7,326 bases of DNA, from NCBI GenBank assembly GCA_021812845.1, contig JAKAML010000061.1, positions 1-7,326 on the forward strand. The letters run 5' to 3'. The stretch comes from Pseudomonadota bacterium. Its GTDB lineage: Bacteria > Pseudomonadota > Alphaproteobacteria > Rhizobiales > Hyphomicrobiaceae. The position numbers and the translations under genes were made by a program. The notes below the pieces were generated by a model. The model was not told the origin of the DNA and ran no database searches. It was given only the letters and a program-made list of their open reading frames with translations. Below, piece by piece: positions 6,327 through 7,326 of this stretch (positions within the stretch are counted from its first letter, which is position 1; each line of letters starts with the position of its first letter).

Positions 6327-6533
6327 TCAGTCCTCGACCTCGAAGGTCAGGCGGACGGTGACGCGGTAGGTCTCGATCTTGCCCTTGCCGTTCACGGTCG
6401 CGGAGAAGTCCTGCACCCATACCGACTTGATGCCCTTGAGCGACTTGCCGGCCTTGTCGATGGCCTTCTGCGCAGCGTCCTCCCAGCTCTTCGAGGAGGA
6501 GGACATCAACTCGATGACTTTCATGACCGACAT
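6327..6533 (-). CDS. Dodecin family flavin-binding protein
   Basis: Dodecins are about 70-aa proteins that form hollow dodecamers and hold flavins, thereby storing them and quenching their photochemistry in the cytoplasm. This 68-aa product matches the family along its whole length: MSVMKVIELMSSSSKSWEDA, then AAQKAIDKAGKSLKGIKS, the strand VWVQDFSATV with Trp39 at the position that stacks on the flavin, and the final strand YRVTVRLTFEVED. The ATG at 6533 was chosen because the family starts at this MSV; the frame is open to 6590, but the additional 19 residues are not family-like. GAGG ends 8 nt before this ATG and supports it. The gene is transcribed against its neighbours, convergent with the small anchored protein and divergent from glyQ, so it is its own transcription unit. 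Only a poor promoter match is seen upstream. Confidence 0.93.
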   Translation of the reverse strand: MSVMKVIELMSSSSKSWEDAAQKAIDKAGKSLKGIKSVWVQDFSATVNGKGKIETYRVTVRLTFEVED

Positions 6534-6668
6534 CTGGTGTACCTCGCCGTTGACGCCGCCCAGGCCGGCGCCGCTGATCCACGTCTCCACCCGGCCGTCA
6601 CCTTACGTCCGATCTCCGGTCATGGCCACAACCCACTCTCCGTGCTCGCCCGCGCGAGAGCCGCCTGC

Positions 6669-6696
6669 GTGACAGGCCGGTCCGAATGCGTATAGT
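6669..6696 (+). promoter_or_regulatory. Candidate sigma70 promoter of glyQ
   Basis: GTGACA (6669-6674) and TATAGT (6691-6696) are separated by 16 nt, a good match to the housekeeping promoter pattern of alphaproteobacteria and the best pair in the window. Transcription would start near 6703, leaving a leader of about 130 nt before the glyQ ATG. GTGACA also occurs upstream of the polyprenyl synthase gene and TATAGT in the same AT core there. Confidence 0.55.
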
Positions 6697-6742
6697 GCCG
6701 CGCACCTCAGCCCGGTGATCGCCGACGGCCGATGCCGCCTTC

Positions 6743-6777
6743 GCCTCGCGCCCGTCATGCGGCACGCGGAGCGAGGC
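6743..6777 (+). repeat. Inverted repeat (possible stem-loop) in the glyQ leader
   Basis: GCCTCGC (6743-6749) and GCGAGGC (6771-6777) are perfect reverse complements around a 21-nt loop, inside the predicted glyQ transcript leader. No U-run follows, so it does not look like an intrinsic terminator. In DNA this GC-rich, a 7-bp repeat of this kind can arise by chance, so a regulatory role is only a possibility. Confidence 0.3.
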
Positions 6778-6834
6778 AGAGACCGGCCCGCCGCGCTCGC
6801 CACGAATGCACTCGATCCCGCGGACGAACACGCC

Positions 6835-7326
6835 ATGCCGAAGACTGCGACCAAGGCCGCCGCTGCCGCAACCACCGCGGCGCTCGATCCCAGGGGCGCG
6901 TTCCAGGACCTGATCCTGACGCTGCAACAGTTCTGGGGCCGGCAGGGCTCAGTCGTTCTCCAGCCCTACGACATGGAGGTCGGCGCGGGCACGTTCCACC
7001 CGGCAACCACGCTGCGCGCGCTCGGGCCGAGGCCGTGGAGCGCCTGCTACGTGCAGCCCTCGCGGCGGCCGAAGGACGGCCGCTACGGCGAGAACCCGAA
7101 CCGGCTCCAGCACTACTACCAGTTCCAGGTGCTGATGAAGCCTAGCCCGGAGAACATCCTCGACCTCTATCTCGAAAGCCTCGACGCCATCGGCATCGAC
7201 ACCAGGAAGAACGACATCCGCTTCGTCGAGGACGACTGGGAGAGCCCCACGCTCGGTGCGTGGGCGCTCGGCTGGGAGGTGTGGTGCAACGGCATGGAGG
7301 TGACGCAGTTCACCTACTTCCAGCAG
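6835..7326 (+). CDS. glyQ: Glycyl-tRNA synthetase alpha subunit, N-terminal part (3' end outside window)
   Basis: The first 164 codons of the alpha subunit of the bacterial heterotetrameric (alpha2beta2) glycyl-tRNA synthetase, the subunit that carries the class II active site for glycine activation; it acts in the cytoplasm with the beta subunit GlyS. The sequence is nearly diagnostic: [16 protein letters not shown] (23-38), [20 protein letters not shown] (41-60), [53 protein letters not shown] and [11 protein letters not shown] at the window edge. Compared with E. coli it has a short extra Ala/Thr-rich N-terminus (about 3-20). The usual Cys in GCVVLQP is Ser39 here. Shine-Dalgarno complementarity before the ATG at 6835 is poor. 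The gene is preceded by its own promoter candidate and a long leader. The frame is open at the window end; glyS would be expected downstream. Confidence 0.97.
   Translation, partial: MPKTATKAAAAATTAALDPRGAFQDLILTLQQFWGRQGSVVLQPYDMEVGAGTFHPATTLRALGPRPWSACYVQPSRRPKDGRYGENPNRLQHYYQFQVLMKPSPENILDLYLESLDAIGIDTRKNDIRFVEDDWESPTLGAWALGWEVWCNGMEVTQFTYFQQ

Larger units (their letters stand above)
6534..6834. other. Divergent intergenic region between dodecin and glyQ
   Basis: About 300 bp without a supported gene. On the plus strand it holds the glyQ promoter candidate (6669-6696) and a roughly 130-nt glyQ leader with one inverted repeat (6743-6777). On the minus strand the dodecin side has a ribosome binding site but only a weak promoter match: TTGTGG (plus 6626-6631) with no convincing -10 at the expected distance. 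The minus-strand frame from 6590 to 6534 is an in-frame extension of dodecin and is considered non-coding. No T-box, riboswitch, tRNA or repeat was recognised. Confidence 0.6.

Noticed and set aside
1..7326. CRISPR arrays, insertion sequences, tRNA genes, prophage or defence genes
   Set aside because: No spaced direct repeats, transposase-like frame, terminal inverted repeats, tRNA-like cloverleaf or phage-type protein was seen on either strand by eye.

Overview
The window is a very GC-rich bacterial chromosome segment. The gene set, the family variants and the order (TPR protein, ispE, then a polyprenyl diphosphate synthase divergent from a DUF2007 gene, a TrmN6-type methyltransferase, an S49 peptidase, a short anchored protein and glyQ) point to an alphaproteobacterium, most likely of the order Hyphomicrobiales (Rhizobiales). 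The genus cannot be read from the sequence. Nearly everything is housekeeping.

Layout. Positions 2-481 (+) hold the C-terminal end of a TPR protein, followed 46 bp later by ispE (528-1403, +), a MEP-pathway kinase. Convergent to it is a CHASE2-domain membrane protein (1501-2682, -) that stops after its membrane helices and has no output domain. Next on the minus strand is a long-chain polyprenyl diphosphate synthase (2728-3768, -). A 110-bp divergent region (3769-3878) holds one AT-rich core. From it run rightward a DUF2007 gene (3879-4124) and an overlapping N6-adenine methyltransferase gene (4117-4908). An S49 peptidase (5017-5880) and a 73-aa membrane-anchored protein (5949-6170) follow. 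A dodecin gene (6327-6533, -) and the start of glyQ (6835 to the window end, +) are divergent across about 300 bp that contain a good promoter for glyQ.

How the genes relate. IspE and the polyprenyl synthase belong to one isoprenoid route: IspE helps make IPP/DMAPP and the synthase builds the quinone side chain from them. The methyltransferase (probably tRNA) and glycyl-tRNA synthetase alpha serve translation. Dodecin stores or buffers flavin.

No large novel system is present. The most unusual element is the CHASE2-only gene. Its composition (about 59% GC in two hand-counted 120-bp samples, against 76% in a sample of the methyltransferase gene) suggests it was acquired between ispE and the polyprenyl synthase gene. 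Also worth attention are a possible leaderless, bidirectional promoter at 3769-3807 and the uncharacterised 73-aa protein with a near-ideal ribosome binding site.
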